Positions 9,172 to 20,370 of a DNA stretch of 64,000 bases are shown here, in pieces (the first letter of the stretch is position 1; the number at the start of each line of letters is the position of its first letter). Origin of the DNA: Cladorhizidae sp. MBARI D1340-BT2 (taxonomy: Eukaryota > Porifera > Demospongiae > Poecilosclerida > Cladorhizidae); contig JAQNBH010000002.1 of assembly GCA_028752905.1 (NCBI GenBank), positions 29,618,762-29,682,761 on the forward strand. Reading direction: 5' to 3'. Below the pieces are notes generated by a model that worked only from the letters and a program-made list of their open reading frames with translations, was not told the origin of the DNA and did no database searches. A program made the position numbers and the translations under genes.

Positions 9172-11237
9172 CCCATTCACTGGTGTACGCGTATAAGCCA
9201 AAAGCGATTGGTCCAATAAATGTATTAAAAAATATTTTTTCCACTTGCGTACCGGCTACAGGGGAAAATATTGAAAAACGTGACCGTTCGCAGCTTTTTC
9301 ACCACGAACAACAAGATGTCTGGTCGACTAACCGCTTTCCCGGGTTCTGCCCGATGATTTCGGACTGTCTGAGGGGGGAAGCTGAAGAAAGTGATGGCAC
9401 TAGTGTTGACCCTGAAGCTCTGCTATTACTAGGCAAAGTAGTCTGGCCTGACTTATCTTCTGTCTAATCTTATTTAAATTCTTGCCCCTACTATATACAA
9501 GTTATTTTTTTTTACCATCGCATGTTCAAGGCAGTCAGTGCACCGGCCTGGCTGACCATCAGTACTTACACTCACATATGCAACTGTACATCTCCCTCTG
9601 AAAAATTTATGATACTGAGAAGCAATAAAAAAATTTAAAAATTAAAAATTTAAAAAAAGCAAGCCTATATATATAGCACTCTCATTAGAGCTGACGATTT
9701 GGATGAAGATGAGAGTGCTTAGCGATGAAGAAGGCATTGACTGTGAGTTTAGCTATAGTTAGCTGTGCAGTGAGTAAGCAGCATAAAAGGCAAAGGCTTC
9801 CTTGTTCGTGGGTACTCAACGGAAAAAAATTTGTTTGTTTTTTTGCGAAATTAAAATTAAAAAAAATTGCTAATTTTTTTTATCAGGACCACTGGACTGT
9901 TTTTGTTTTCCCCCCAAACATCACATAGTCGACTTCACCAGCAGTAGTTCTTCAATGTATTTTATCTCTGTTATGTTGTGTTCATATTCATGTGATTTAT
10001 TGTGATGGTCATGTATATAATTTGCTAACAATTATTTTAACAGATTTTAAAAAAATTGAAAATGAGCTCAGTAACAAAAGCTATTCGGAGCTTACATACA
10101 CGATAACATGATAGGTGGAGAAATGATTGAAGTTAGGTGAAGAATTGTTTTATAAATCGTGTGGAAGGAAGAGAGTGCGGACGAGATCTAATGGAGGTTG
10201 GGAGTGAGTTCTAAAGAGCTGTGGCAGAGAGAATGAAGGAAGACTGCATGGCTGCAGTGTGGGAGAATGGGATTATGATGTTCGATGAGTATATTGGTGA
10301 GAGACATGAGTGGAGTAGGAACTAATTGGATTGAGTCTGGAGGAAAATGGATGTAATTGTTTATTATTTTGTAAATTAAAAGGAGCTTGGCCCGACATGT
10401 CTAATTGAGAGTGGGATTTTAAGGGTGAAGAGGGATGCATAATCAGAAGTCCATTGATAGTACAGAGTCTGAGTGCAAAGTGCTTAACGTGTTCTAAGGA
10501 GGGAGGAGGTGACCTCACAGAGGAACAGTAACTTAGATGAGTGTTGTGTAAAGTTTAACTAGCATATGAGAGGATAAGTGATGGTAAAAGTTGCGATAAA
10601 TTAATCGTATTATTTTCCTTGATTTAGTGTGTACTTTGCTAATGTGCAGGTTCCAGGAGAGGTTACAAGTGAAAGTTACTCCTAAGTATGTAAATGAAGT
10701 GACGAGATCAAGGGGAGTATATACTATTTAGGACTAATACAGTGGAGCCAGAGGATGTGAGGGGTTTATGAGAGATCATGTACTTGCTCTTATTGTTAAT
10801 TGTGGTACACTCTAGACGTAAATTCATTGTTATGAAGACGCAATCAAAAGATTCATTCCTGTGATAGGGCACTTCGTTTTAATGTCTCCTGAAACCCTAT
10901 TCAACATTGTTGCCTTTTATATTAGAGTATTCATGGTGCATCTTGTATTTTTCTTTTCCTTGTATATATATAACCTATAATGATAAATGATAAAAAATAT
11001 CATTTATACATGACGCTTTATACATGACGATAGCTTATTATTTTTACTGGACCAAGTTCAAATGAGATTCACCTCAATGTTTTTGGGGGTATGTTTCTAT
11101 GGCAACACTAACCATAATTTTGGTCAATACAAATGCTATCACATGTGGTATGGTTGGTAGGGAGTTTTACGAAGTTTTGCTGAGATAGCAGCAAGGCCCT
11201 ATCATTGATTTTTTAAATACAGTCACCAGTGAAAGGG
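9172..11237. mobile_element. piggyBac-like DNA transposon, degraded
   Basis: The left end CCCATTCACTGGTG (9,172-9,185) and right end CACCAGTGAAAGGG (11,224-11,237) are terminal inverted repeats matching at 13 of 14 positions. They are flanked by TTGA (9,168-9,171) and TTAA (11,238-11,241); TTAA is the target of piggyBac elements, and the right arm keeps a single TTAA (17,527-17,530) at the same place. Inside, a short start (ATGTCTGGTCGACTAACCGC, about 9,316) and the acidic segment DDLDEDESA (about 9,695) could be transposase N-terminal remains, but no catalytic domain is recognisable. Probably a non-autonomous or decayed copy. The rest of the interior holds only short, unrecognised frames. 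Confidence 0.75.
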
Positions 11238-11480
11238 TTAAGGGGGAGCTAGGGGTTGGATTTAAATTTTTTATTTATTATTTATTACAATTTTTTTATC
11301 TCACCCAACTATGCTTCAACATACTGGAAAGGTGGATTCCAAGTTACAGAAGATTTGGATGCTCTATTCTGGACTTACAGTGGCTTTTGCACACACCATC
11401 CCCCCAGGAAGGCGATCAAGAAGCCTACCTGAATTCAGTGGGGACAATGGCATTTCCCCCCTTTTTTCCTTTTTTTCTTA

Positions 11481-12150
11481 TGGTTACCACTTTAGAGCTC
11501 CATAGATTCTGTAACTTCATGGTATGGACTTGATATGTAGCTCAAAAGATAGGTCTCTCTGTGTGCTCTCTTTTGATACTAAAATATGTTTCATAGGTAT
11601 AACTATAGGCAAGTTACTAGACTCTAAAGCGGAGCGACCTCAAAAGCTAGAATGCCTCAACCTCTGCCAAACTCCAAATTGCTAAGTGCCAAAAAAATAT
11701 AAATGGTACGAGTGGCTAGAGGAAGCCCGTCTCTATGCAATCACCTTTTTGATTAGGCGTTAAAAATTTATTACCTGGTCAAGCGCGCGGGTAGAAAATT
11801 GAAGGCGTTGTAAAAGCAGCACCTTCAATTTTCCACCCACACGCTTGACCAGGTAATAAATTTTTAACGCCTAATCAAAAAGGTGTTTGCATAGAGGCAG
11901 GCTTCCTCTAGCCACTCGCACCAATTTCATTTTTTTTGCACTTAGCAATCTGGAGTAATTCTGGATGGGGACTTTGGGATGCAGGTTTTTGAGGTCCCTC
12001 CTCTTTAGGCTCTAGTAACTTGCCTATAGTTATCCTATGAAACATATTTTAGTATCAAAAGAGAGCACACAGAGAGACCTATCTTTTGAGCTATATATCA
12101 AGTCCATACAATGAAGTTTGCAGAATCTACGGAGCTCTAAAGTTGTAAAC
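11481..12150. mobile_element. Foldback element copy A (near-perfect palindrome)
   Basis: The two halves are reverse complements around about 11,815: AGGTCTCTCTGTGTGCTCTC at 11,551 recurs inverted near 12,060, TTTTTGATTAGGCGTTAAAA near 11,748 recurs inverted near 11,870, and the outer GAGCTCCATAGATTCTG recurs inverted near 12,120-12,137. Loop region GGCGTTGTAAAAGCAGCACC. The same unit occurs in copies B-F elsewhere in this window. It has no open frame of note. A 20-base G run (12,163-12,181) follows immediately. Confidence 0.85.
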
Positions 12151-12880
12151 ACAAGTTAAAAGGGGGGGGGGGGGGGGGGGGAGGGAGAATGCAGCTGTCT
12201 CCCCTGTCAGTGCCTGTCAGTGCAAACCCAAACTTCAATGTTTACATTGCCATAACTTTTTTTGGTCAAAAATGTTGACTCCTTGCCTCCCGCCCACAAT
12301 AACTCATTCGAATAATTTTTTTATGTCTAACATTTTATACCATTATGTAGCTCTGTCTTTACTCTACAAATTGAATGGTTTCAAAAAAAAATTCATTGCC
12401 TCTTTTGATGATCTAATGATGATCTAAGGTAAAATTTTACATTTGTACTCGCCATAACTAGTGGATTTTTTTTTTTAAGATTCTAAACCATTCAATTTGT
12501 AGCACTATGCATGCTCTAGCCACTGAAGCAATTACAAGCCAATACAAAATACTAGTTCAATTTGTAGCACTATGCATGCTCTAGCCACTGAAGCAATTAC
12601 AAGCCAATACAAAATACTAGTAAGGGTGGGGAGTGGGCGGCATCTTCTTCAATGGTGCTTGCTTCTTTGAGTTACTTTGAAGGAGGACAAAAAGAAAGTA
12701 TATGATATGCATATCATTTGAAAGCATGACAAGTGGGCTATCTTTTGATAGCAAAATTATGTTCATAGGAGTAGAAACAAAAAAGTTATGATCAGTTGTA
12801 TTTGAGGTTAACTTTTTTTTTAAAGTACCCCTAGCACCCCCTTAAGGGAAAAACAAAATCATTTACAGATTCTAACAAAA
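12151..12880. other. Non-coding, with an exact 65-bp tandem duplication
   Basis: The unit beginning TTCAATTTGTAGCACTATGC is present twice back to back (12,491-12,555 and 12,556-12,620) without visible differences, so it is recent. The rest is AT-rich with no gene. This stretch has no counterpart in the right arm. Confidence 0.7.
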
Positions 12881-13410
12881 TAGACATCTGTGGATTCTGC
12901 ACACTTCACGTATGGGTTTCTGATATAGCTCAAAGATAGCTGTCTCTGTGTGCTCTCTCAATACTAAACATGTTGCATGGATATTATTATGCCACATTTA
13001 TCTGCAGCCAAAGTGGCTAAATATCCTTTTTGCTGTGCAAAGTATATAGCTCCTGAAAGTAAAAGTTGAAATTGGTATCTGTGGCTAGAGGAATGTTTTT
13101 ATTAGGCGTTAAAACATGAGAGAGTAGGCCCACTGGTTGAAAATCAAGAAACGTCCCCCAGGTGCCACTACTCGTGTTTTAGTGCCTAATGAAAACACTC
13201 GTCCCATAGAGCAGACCCTCTTGCCATAGATACCAATTTCAACTGTCTAGTACTTTCCAATCAGGAGCCACACTTGCTGCATTGAGGTACCCACTTTGGT
13301 TGCAGTCACCTTGGCATGGTTATTATACCTATGCAAAACACACAGAGAGACCTAATCTTTTGAGATATATCTCAAGTCCGTACAGATGGTCTATAGAGCT
13401 CAAAAGTGGA
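12881..13410. mobile_element. Foldback element copy B
   Basis: Outer halves GATTCTGCACACTTCACGTA and the reversed TCTATAGAGCTC / CTCAAGTCCGTACAGATGG match the ends of copy A, and the inner ATTAGGCGTTAAAACATGAG recurs inverted as GTTTTAGTGCCTAATGAAAA. The centre differs from copy A (CCACTGGTTGAAAATCAAGA). Copy C in the right arm is its direct counterpart, so this insertion predates the large inverted duplication. Confidence 0.75.
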
Positions 13411-13775
13411 TTCTGCTATTTTGTGCTTTATAATTAAAACTTGGAAAAATATTCCAGATAAGGTTTCCCCCCTATAGTTGGTTGGAAACACTTGCAAGCA
13501 CTTATGTGTTGTTGGCTCTCCAAACACAACATTACTTTTCAGACACTCAAAAAGGCTCTGTATTATTGGGAGGAAGAGTCTCGGAATAACATTTTGGGCC
13601 TCAAAGAGCACTTTTAGGCTTTTAGGTAGCTATATACTCCCCAAATTACAAGTGAAACGATTTATTGAGACACTAAAATGAATGTTGGCGATGTAGTGAA
13701 AGGTGATATTATGGAACCAAGCTCAGGAAGGCATTTTTATAAACAGTGTTTTGAAACATTCTTTTACAGGCTTTG
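13411..13775 (+). other. Inner end of left arm, non-coding
   Basis: Matches reverse complement of 16,605-16,930; similarity stops at ACATTCTTTTACAG (about 13,765-13,778). Frames of 67-79 codons on both strands have no recognisable content. Confidence 0.6.
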
Positions 13776-14179
13776 GGAACTTAAGGTACACTTCAAAAAC
13801 TTGGGCTACATGTAGTATACGGAAGAAATGGCAATCACACTTCTGAAAATGTTAATTTCTTAATGGTGCACTTTCTTCCACAACTAATAAATAAAATAAA
13901 ACACTATGCACTGCAAAATAATGGGGGGGGGGGGGGGGGGGGGGAGAGGGGGGGGATCATTAAGGGGGGGGGGTCATTGAGGTGGGGGGGGGGGGGGGAT
14001 CATTGAGAGTAAAACTTTGGGGTAAATTCACAAGAAGTACTATATAAACATTGGTGGGTGTGTGATCAATAACATGGGCTTCCAACGGATGATGATAACA
14101 ACAATGAGGAAGGAGAATGGTTATGAAATGCAGCAGATTGGGAACATGGACTATGAACTTTGATAGGGGAAATATCACT

Positions 14180-14521
14180 TTACAGTGATGTTATCATGTC
14201 TAGCTGATGGCTAAAGCCCATGATTATCTTCAAACGCAAGACGTTGCCCAAAGAAATTATTCCACCTGGTGTGCTAGTGCATGTTCAGGAAAAGGCTGGA
14301 TGGAAGAAAATGGGATGAAAATGTGGAATCAACATCCAGGTTAAAAAGAAAGCCCGTCTTGTCCTTGATATGTTCAAAACGCACCTTATGGATTCCATCA
14401 AGAAGAAGCTACAGCAAGAGCTACAGCAAGGAAACACAGATGTTGCCTTCATTCCTGGTGGATTAACAGGTCAGTTGCAACCACTTGATGTTTCCATCAA
14501 CAAACCCTTCAAAGGGAAGTG
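14180..14521 (+). pseudogene. Tigger/pogo transposase fragment (central DDE part)
   Basis: In one frame PMIIFKRKTLPKE..IPPGVLVHVQEKAGW appears, then after a frameshift KARLVLDMFKTHLMDS (second Asp region) and IPGGLTGQLQPLDVSINKPF (third Asp region) ending at a TGA at 14,519-14,521. These are conserved Tigger-family blocks. Both ends of the protein are missing. It is distinct from the copies at 4.7-5.7 kb and 62-64 kb but close in wording to the tail at 24.9 kb. Confidence 0.8.
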
Positions 14522-14698
14522 AGAACACTGTATTCTGATTGGATGGCTGGTTCAACCGTTAATAATTATTAAAAATCAACCGTTGACTCTACATATTCAA
14601 AACTTACCGGAAATGTGCATGATGGACTGTTCTATTTCACCAAAAAAATTAAGAACGAGGTAACTATGACGTCAAACAATTTTGAATTCAAGAAAAAT

Positions 14699-14945
14699 AA
14701 TGGCTGATCGCGCTCGCGTGTTTAGAGCTCTTGTTTGATGGCGATTTCGACCTCTCTGACTATGATAGAGATGAAGATGAAGGTCAAGTGTCTTCCTTCC
14801 TTGGTGATGAGGTATTAGACCCTAAGGATTTGGCAGCTTTTTGTCCAGAGCTTTAACTTCAACTCCTCAGGATGTTGGACCAAACACTTCAAGTGCCAGT
14901 GCTTCTGATGGAGCTTTTATAACTCCTGATGAAGAGTATGAGTTG
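14699..14945 (+). pseudogene. Acidic protein fragment, possibly transposase N-terminus
   Basis: After ATG GCT GAT the reading shifts once and then gives DGDFDLSDYDRDEDEGQVSS and further acidic, Ser-rich residues to a TAA. Such acidic starts are common in piggyBac-family and some pogo-family proteins; which one this is cannot be decided. A GGTAAGT at 14,949-14,955 could be a splice donor. Function unknown. Confidence 0.35.
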
Positions 14946-15288
14946 CTTGGTAAGTATGAGTAGATATCTATAGAATGGAATATAATATTTGAGCTATCAA
15001 ACAGTGAGACATAATAAGCCAGAAATATATATCACTAGGTTATAAATTTCCTAGTTATATAGTTCACTAGGTTATAAAGTTCATAATAATAATCTTTTAT
15101 ATAGGTTTAGCCACTGATCTTGAATCTGCTGAACCTCTGAGTGATCCTGCAAACTCTCCTCCGAGTGGTCCTGCAAACTCGCCCCCAAGTGCTCCTACAA
15201 TCTCTCCTACCATCTTATCCTTCATTTGATGTAGTTCCATCTTCTGACTCAGAAGTATCACTGTTACCTTCTGATCGCTGAGACAGGG

Positions 15289-15420
15289 AGCGTGTTGGAT
15301 GCCGAGGCCAAGGAAAAGGCCAAGGAAGAGGAAAAGGCCAAGGAAGAGGAAAAGGCCAAGGAAGAGGAAAAAGCCAAGGAAGAGGAAAAGGCTAAGGAAG
15401 AAGTCGAGGCCAGAGGTAAG
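15289..15420 (+). repeat. 18-bp tandem repeat (GAGGAAAAGGCCAAGGAA)
   Basis: About six to seven units. One frame reads GRGKGQ repeats, another AKEEEK repeats. The GRGKGQ reading would suit a Gly/Arg-rich linker of a transposase N-terminus following the acidic fragment, but no continuous protein links them. The AKEEEK open frame is likely a by-product. Confidence 0.7.
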
Positions 15421-16065
15421 AGGCAGGAGACCTTTTGTCGCTGCTCTCTTTGTGGTGTTAGCCTTTGTGCTGTGCGTGGAAGGACATGCTTCAGGGAATT
15501 CCACACACTGACTACTCGCACTAGCTTCCTTTTCTCTTCGAGATTTTCTTTGTATTGCTTTTGTAGTATGTACATGTGTTAGGCATGTACATGTATGTGT
15601 AGTACATGTATGTTTTCTTGATGAGTCTTTGCTTTATTGTGCCTTTCTGCAACATCTTGAACTTTTCAACTTTCAATACAGCCAGACCTTCCTCGTGGTG
15701 CTTGACCAACAGTCAATACTCTTATAGACCGACAAACATGCTATATCCTGCAAAATATAAAAATTAGGGCATTCAATATTCATAAATTATGCCAAAAAAT
15801 GTACATTTTTCAGATTATATGCTGTTTGCATTTCGATAAGCGACCATATTTTAGTATTTGATCTGAAAAACCATAAAATATACTTGTAAGTCGATAAACG
15901 CAGCGATAAAAAGTATTCGAATAATTTAAAAAGTTTGTGGTTTGGTTGCTAGGCAACGTATTTATCGCCAAGTTGATCAGTAACTCTTTATCAATCATGT
16001 GATATGCGGTTGCGGGGACTTTTCTGAACCAATGATCAGATACAAAAATTAAAGTTAAAATGAAG

Positions 16066-16084
16066 TCGACGGTGAAAGGGTTAA
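16066..16084 (-). mobile_element. Isolated piggyBac-like terminus next to TTAA
   Basis: GACGGTGAAAGGG directly followed by TTAA resembles the right end of the piggyBac-like element at 11,224-11,241 (CACCAGTGAAAGGG then TTAA). I could not find the partner left end in the spacer, so the element is truncated or too diverged. Confidence 0.4.
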
Positions 16085-16929
16085 CTCAAATACGTTACTC
16101 GTTAATAACCAGAAAAGAGCCTCGCGCAAAGCTTAGGAAGGTTTACTAAACGCTAAAAGGCTGATTCGCAATATGCTGAGCGTTGACGCGATACGAACAC
16201 AAAATCGCGTTGCATCTGCTTGAATAGAATCATTCGGGCTGCGTGCGTTGTGACCTTCGAATCATTCTGGTGTGCGTTTATATGAGTTTATAGTCATTCT
16301 GGTGTGCTTTATTTTGATTTTTCTGTAAAAGCAGATTTCAAATTTGAACGGATGACGTAAGGCTTATGGTGAGAACTTTATCGGTGAGAACTTTCCCTAG
16401 TATACGAATGAGATGAGCGCTGGGTACGCTCCGCACAGCCTACTATAATCACTAAGGAAAAAAGTAGGGTGCAACAAAATTACAAAAGAAAATTGCCATC
16501 AGAAAGCACACAGTACAATGATATAATTATAAATCAGGACAATAGTGTGAATAGAGCAAAGATATGATACTCTGTGAGACCACACTATATGCAGACAAGT
16601 TCCCCCCCGCCCCCCTGTAAAAGAATGTTTCAAAACACTTGATATCTGAGCTTGGTTCCTTATTTTCTCCTTATACTACATCACAAACATTCATTTTAGT
16701 GTCTATCGTTTTACTTGTAATTTTTGTAGTTACCTAAAAGTGCTCTTTGATGCTCAAAATGTTATTCTGAGGCTCTTCCCTTTTATACACAACCTTTTCG
16801 GGGTGTCTGTGTTTGGAGAGCTTACAGCACAAGCTCTCAAAATGCCTGCAAGTGTTTCCAACCAACTAGGGGGAAAACCTTATCGGGTATTTTTCTAATT
16901 CGCAAAGCACAAATAACAGAATCTTGTAT

Positions 16930-17490
16930 ATAGTTATGAGTTTTGAGCTCCATAGACTGCACACTTCTCTGTATGGACTAGAGATATATCTCAAAAGATT
17001 AGGTATCTCTGTGTGCTATCTTTTTACACTAATATGCACACCCATGCCAAGGTGACTGCAACCTAAGTGGTTACCTCAAGTCCTAAAGTTGCTGCAAGCG
17101 TGGCTCCTTGGAAAGTGCTAGACAGTTGAAATCGGTGTCTATGGCAAGAGGAAGCTCTGCTGTATGGGACGAGTGTTTTCATTAGTTGCTAAAACTCGAG
17201 TAGTGGTCGGGCACGTGGGTGATGATTCTTGATTTTCAACCAGTGGGCCTACTCGAAGTTTTAGCACCTAATAAAAACATTCCTCTAGCCACAGATACCA
17301 ATTTCAACTGTCGAGCACTTTACTGTCAGGAGCCATTAGCAAAAAGGTCAACCACTTTGGTTGCAGATAAATGGGGCATAATAATATCCATGTAACATGT
17401 TTAGTATAGAGAGCACACATGAGACAGCTTTTTTTAGCTATACCTGAAACCCACATATGAAGTGTGCACAATCCAGAGATCCAGTCTCAC
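16930..17490. mobile_element. Foldback element copy C (counterpart of copy B)
   Basis: Reverse complement of copy B at the same position in the duplication: AAGATTAGGTATCTCTGTGT..., TTTTCATTAGTTGCTAAAAC, CCAGTGGGCCTACTCGAAGT and the outer ACTTCATATGTGGG (inverted). Ends are themselves inverted repeats. Confidence 0.75.
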
Positions 17491-17527
17491 AAGCACAATT
17501 TTGAGATCAGAATTTTTATTTTTCACT

Positions 17528-17690
17528 TAATTGGAATATATTGGCAACCTCCCTTTAATACAATTGCTTTGTACACTTGCTAGTAGTAAAATCAGTATAA
17601 AAATATATATGTGATGTGCACATGACAGCATGAGTAGTAGTGTGATGAAGACAAGGCAAAGAGTGGTTAGTGATGGTGAGTTATAAGTGT
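17528..17690 (-). other. 3' flank of right NLR-like copy with intact TTAA
   Basis: Matches reverse complement of 9,001-9,171. TTAA at 17,527-17,530 is the site where the left arm carries the piggyBac-like element. Confidence 0.65.
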
Positions 17691-18090
17691 CAGGAGATTG
17701 CTGATAGTGCATTCGTAGATGATTACAAGACTTTATGCACAGGTAGTGATGCTGTAGTGTCAGCACGAATATTATTAGAGAGGTCCAGTGTTCGTAGATG
17801 ACTGCAAGACTTCAGTGCTCCAGCTAGAGCTGCTGTAACGTCAGTACGAATATGATTAGGAACGTCCAGTGTTCGTAGATGAATGCAAGACTTTAGTGCA
17901 CCAGCTAGAGCTGCTGTAACGTCAACACGAATATTATTAGGGAGATTCAGTGTTATAGCTGCTGCCCTAAAGTCTTCTACTCCGCAACAGACACTGGACT
18001 TCCCTAATAACAATATTGGTACTCAAGGTGTAACAGCTCTAGCTGGTGGACTAAAGACTTACAATAATCTACAAACACTCGACCTCTTTA
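17691..18090. pseudogene. LRR units in opposite orientations (right arm)
   Basis: On the minus strand three 28-residue RNI-type LRR units read LRTLDVPNHIRTDVTAALAG and similar (about 17,740-17,960). Immediately beside them, at about 17,960-18,090, the plus strand reads LRR units (LDFPNNNIGTQGVTALAGGL, then LQTLDLFNN). LRR sense therefore flips inside the array, and 18,109 onward is minus-strand again. The arrangement matches the left arm at 8,585-9,000. Confidence 0.7.
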
Positions 18091-18108
18091 ACAATATTCA
18101 ATACTGTA

Positions 18109-19397
18109 TTAGGAGTAAACTGTTTTTAGATTATTGTAAGATTTTAGTCCACCAGCTAAAGTTGCTGAACAGTCAGTACCAATATTATTATTTTGGAGGG
18201 ACAGTGTTTGTAGATTACTGGAATACTTTAATCCGCCAGCTGGAGCTGATGTACCTTCAGCAATAACATTCTTGCCTTGAAAACACAATGCTTGTATACA
18301 GTTTAGATAGTTGCGACTAACTATTCTCAGTAAGGCTCTGACATGACCATCATCTAAGTGATACCCAGGCATACATAGCTCTCTAACAGATTGAGAAGTG
18401 GTGGAGATGATATAGCCCACAGCAGTCATGTCAGCTAGTGTGAGGGTATAGCCACTACAACTAAGAACAGCAATACTATCCTTATCATCGACACTTTGAT
18501 GTGGTTCAAATGCACACTTGGCTGCATACAAGTTAGCATGGCCAGGCTCCATACCTGCAGACCTAATTATTTGAGCTACTCTGCTTTCTGACTTCATTAT
18601 TCGACAGTAGAGCTTCCACAGTAGCCGTATATGTTGATCTCCTGCACCCAATATGATCGGCTTCATTTGTTCTCGTTGTTTTAGTTTGGCCAAGTGGTAA
18701 GCTGCTAAATATTCCTGGAAGGTTAGATGGAGAAAAGCAAACGTATTGTCAAGTCTGTACGGGCCAGCTGTTCCGTCAACAGTAACCAAGCTAAGGGTAG
18801 GTGCATCATCAGGATCAGTAAAACGGATAAGGGGTTCTCTCTGGAAAACTGTTTGTGTGGAGGGAGTCGTCTTCCGAAACGCCCGACAGAAATATTCCTC
18901 ACATTTTCCACATACTTCTAGTGAACTGAGTTCTGCATTTGCATTGTGCCTTAGATTGTGTAGGCCAATAAATCTGATAAAGCACTCATTTCCATCTCCG
19001 TTGGTGGAATATCTCCTCTCTTGTGTTCACCGAGAAAAGGTATCATTGCAGCATACAACAGGAGATAGTATATGTGTAATGGGTTGCAATGGCAGTTTAG
19101 ATATGCTTCCAGTTGAGATGGTGAGCTGGCGCTATTGGATGTGTCAGAAGTGAATGGATAGTTGTCAATGAATTCAACGATCTGTTGAATTTCAATGCAT
19201 CCAGTCATACGAGGTTCACTCTTCATGTTGTCAGTAGCAACTGGACGCGAGGCCACTATGACCATTGCAGCAGGAAGGTTCTTCTCATACAACAATTGAT
19301 GGATCACTAACTTTGTATCGTGAGGTTGGAATTCGTCTAAACCATGAAATACAAAGCACATTCTCTCACCATTAGATTGCTTAATGTCACCGTTCAT
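18109..19397 (-). pseudogene. NACHT-LRR (NLR)-like gene, right copy, frameshifted
   Basis: The upstream frame (19,397-18,951, 148 codons) reads FVFHGLDEFQPHD (Walker-B-like, with His in place of the usual Asp before GLDE) and VIVASRPVATDN. A 4-bp deletion near 18,989 relative to the left copy shifts the frame; the rest continues in the frame ending at 18,109 with FLHLTFQEYLAAYHLA and an LRR (LQTLSLQNNNIGTDCSATLA). It keeps about 20 extra residues before Walker B (NGDIKQSNGERMCF) that the left copy lacks. No P-loop found. Known family role: cytosolic immune sensing; this copy looks inactive. Confidence 0.75.
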
Positions 19398-19409
19398 TCT
19401 TTTCTGACC

Positions 19410-20358
19410 AGACAGAGCAGTTCAAGAAGATCAGACAAATTTTCAGTCTTTCGAAATGTTAGCTAAATGTCAGTAGAATAAGAAACACCAGCTTTGCACA
19501 CTTCAACACCTCTCCACCTGTGGCTCAGTCTCGAGTAAACTAGGGAGAGAAGAGGAAGGCAAAGAAATAAACATTGTCAAGACAGATATAGGATGATTCT
19601 GAGGAAAGAACAAGTGATCACGAGACAGGATAAAAAAATGGAGGCAACAAAAACACGCAACAGCACACTCACTGAAGGTTCCTTCTATACGAGAGATTCT
19701 CCAACTGAAGGTAAGAGTTGAGAAGCTGGGTGGTGGCAACGTGAAGACACAGCAAACAGATACGAGACAGCCAAGTTCGAGAGCTACAGATTGACCTCCG
19801 CACTAAGGTGTGCCACTTTATACTGAAACTACTACACAAGCTTCCTGCCTAGCACTAATTAGTGCCTCGCGGTGCGGTCCCTCCCTCCCTCCCACACATA
19901 TTTGGCTACCCACAAACCGCTTTAGTGGCAGCTATTTGTGGTGTGTGTGTGTGTGTATGCGGGCGCGTGATCACTGGCCAAGTTTCATAAGCTTTGAGAA
20001 GGGGGAGAGGGAAATGTTTGGCATGTCCAATATTATCATGCTCTTCTTCCACCAATTTTACAAAGGCAACAGTGTGTAAGGACCCGAAATAAGTGATACT
20101 TCCTTTGAAGAAATCGTGGACTTGTCCACTTTATACAATCATTTCTGCTACCCCTTTTGAGTCTTCTCTGTCATCTCATATTTCCATTCCAACATCATCA
20201 TTTCATGGTTAAGTTCATGAGAACTCTGTAAACTGATCTGTCACCTCCCACACATACACACACAAGCACGGGCACTATAGTAACCAAGTCGTCTAGCTAG
20301 CTATCTACTAGTACTCGTACCACTTCAGCTTACTTTTCATAAGTTTAGCAATATACCC
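19410..20358 (-). other. Non-coding right-arm sequence upstream of NLR-like copy
   Basis: Reverse complement of 5,802-7,290 without the hairpin element. Contains (GT)n at about 19,938-19,955 and the conserved candidate splice donor. No gene recognised. Confidence 0.5.
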
Positions 20359-20370
20359 ACTGATATACAC

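Larger units (their letters stand above)
1845..13775 (+). repeat. Left arm of large inverted duplication
   Basis: Sequence from the minisatellite inward recurs as reverse complement at 16,605-24,672. Collinear blocks: minisatellite (1,845-4,078 with 21,253-24,672), flank around 4,390-4,436 and 5,800-6,325 with 19,830-20,390, NLR-like gene 6,920-8,552 with 18,100-19,800, LRR remains 8,585-9,170 with 17,528-18,090, and foldback element plus flank 12,880-13,775 with 16,605-17,490. The left arm is longer because of at least three insertions. By eye the coding blocks are about 90-95% identical, so the duplication is not recent. Confidence 0.85.
13776..16604. other. Spacer between arms of the first inverted duplication
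   Basis: About 2.8 kb with no inverted counterpart. It holds G-runs (13,922-13,944, 13,984-13,998), a Tigger transposase fragment, an acidic fragment that may be of piggyBac type, an 18-bp coding-like repeat, and a piggyBac-like end. From about 15,430 to 16,060 and 16,085 to 16,600 I see no gene. Confidence 0.6.

Noticed and set aside
15292..15582. AKEEEK-repeat coiled-coil protein
   Set aside because: An 18-bp repeat opens all frames; the GRGKGQ reading is equally open and no start or splice context supports the Glu/Lys frame.
17883..18266. 127-codon plus-strand frame as an independent LRR gene
   Set aside because: Only its middle reads LRR; the rest is the reverse of minus-strand LRR code. 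It reflects a local inversion, not a separate gene.
18723..18921. Short frames on both strands across the NLR-like right copy
   Set aside because: Shadows of the broken NLR-like coding sequence in other frames.
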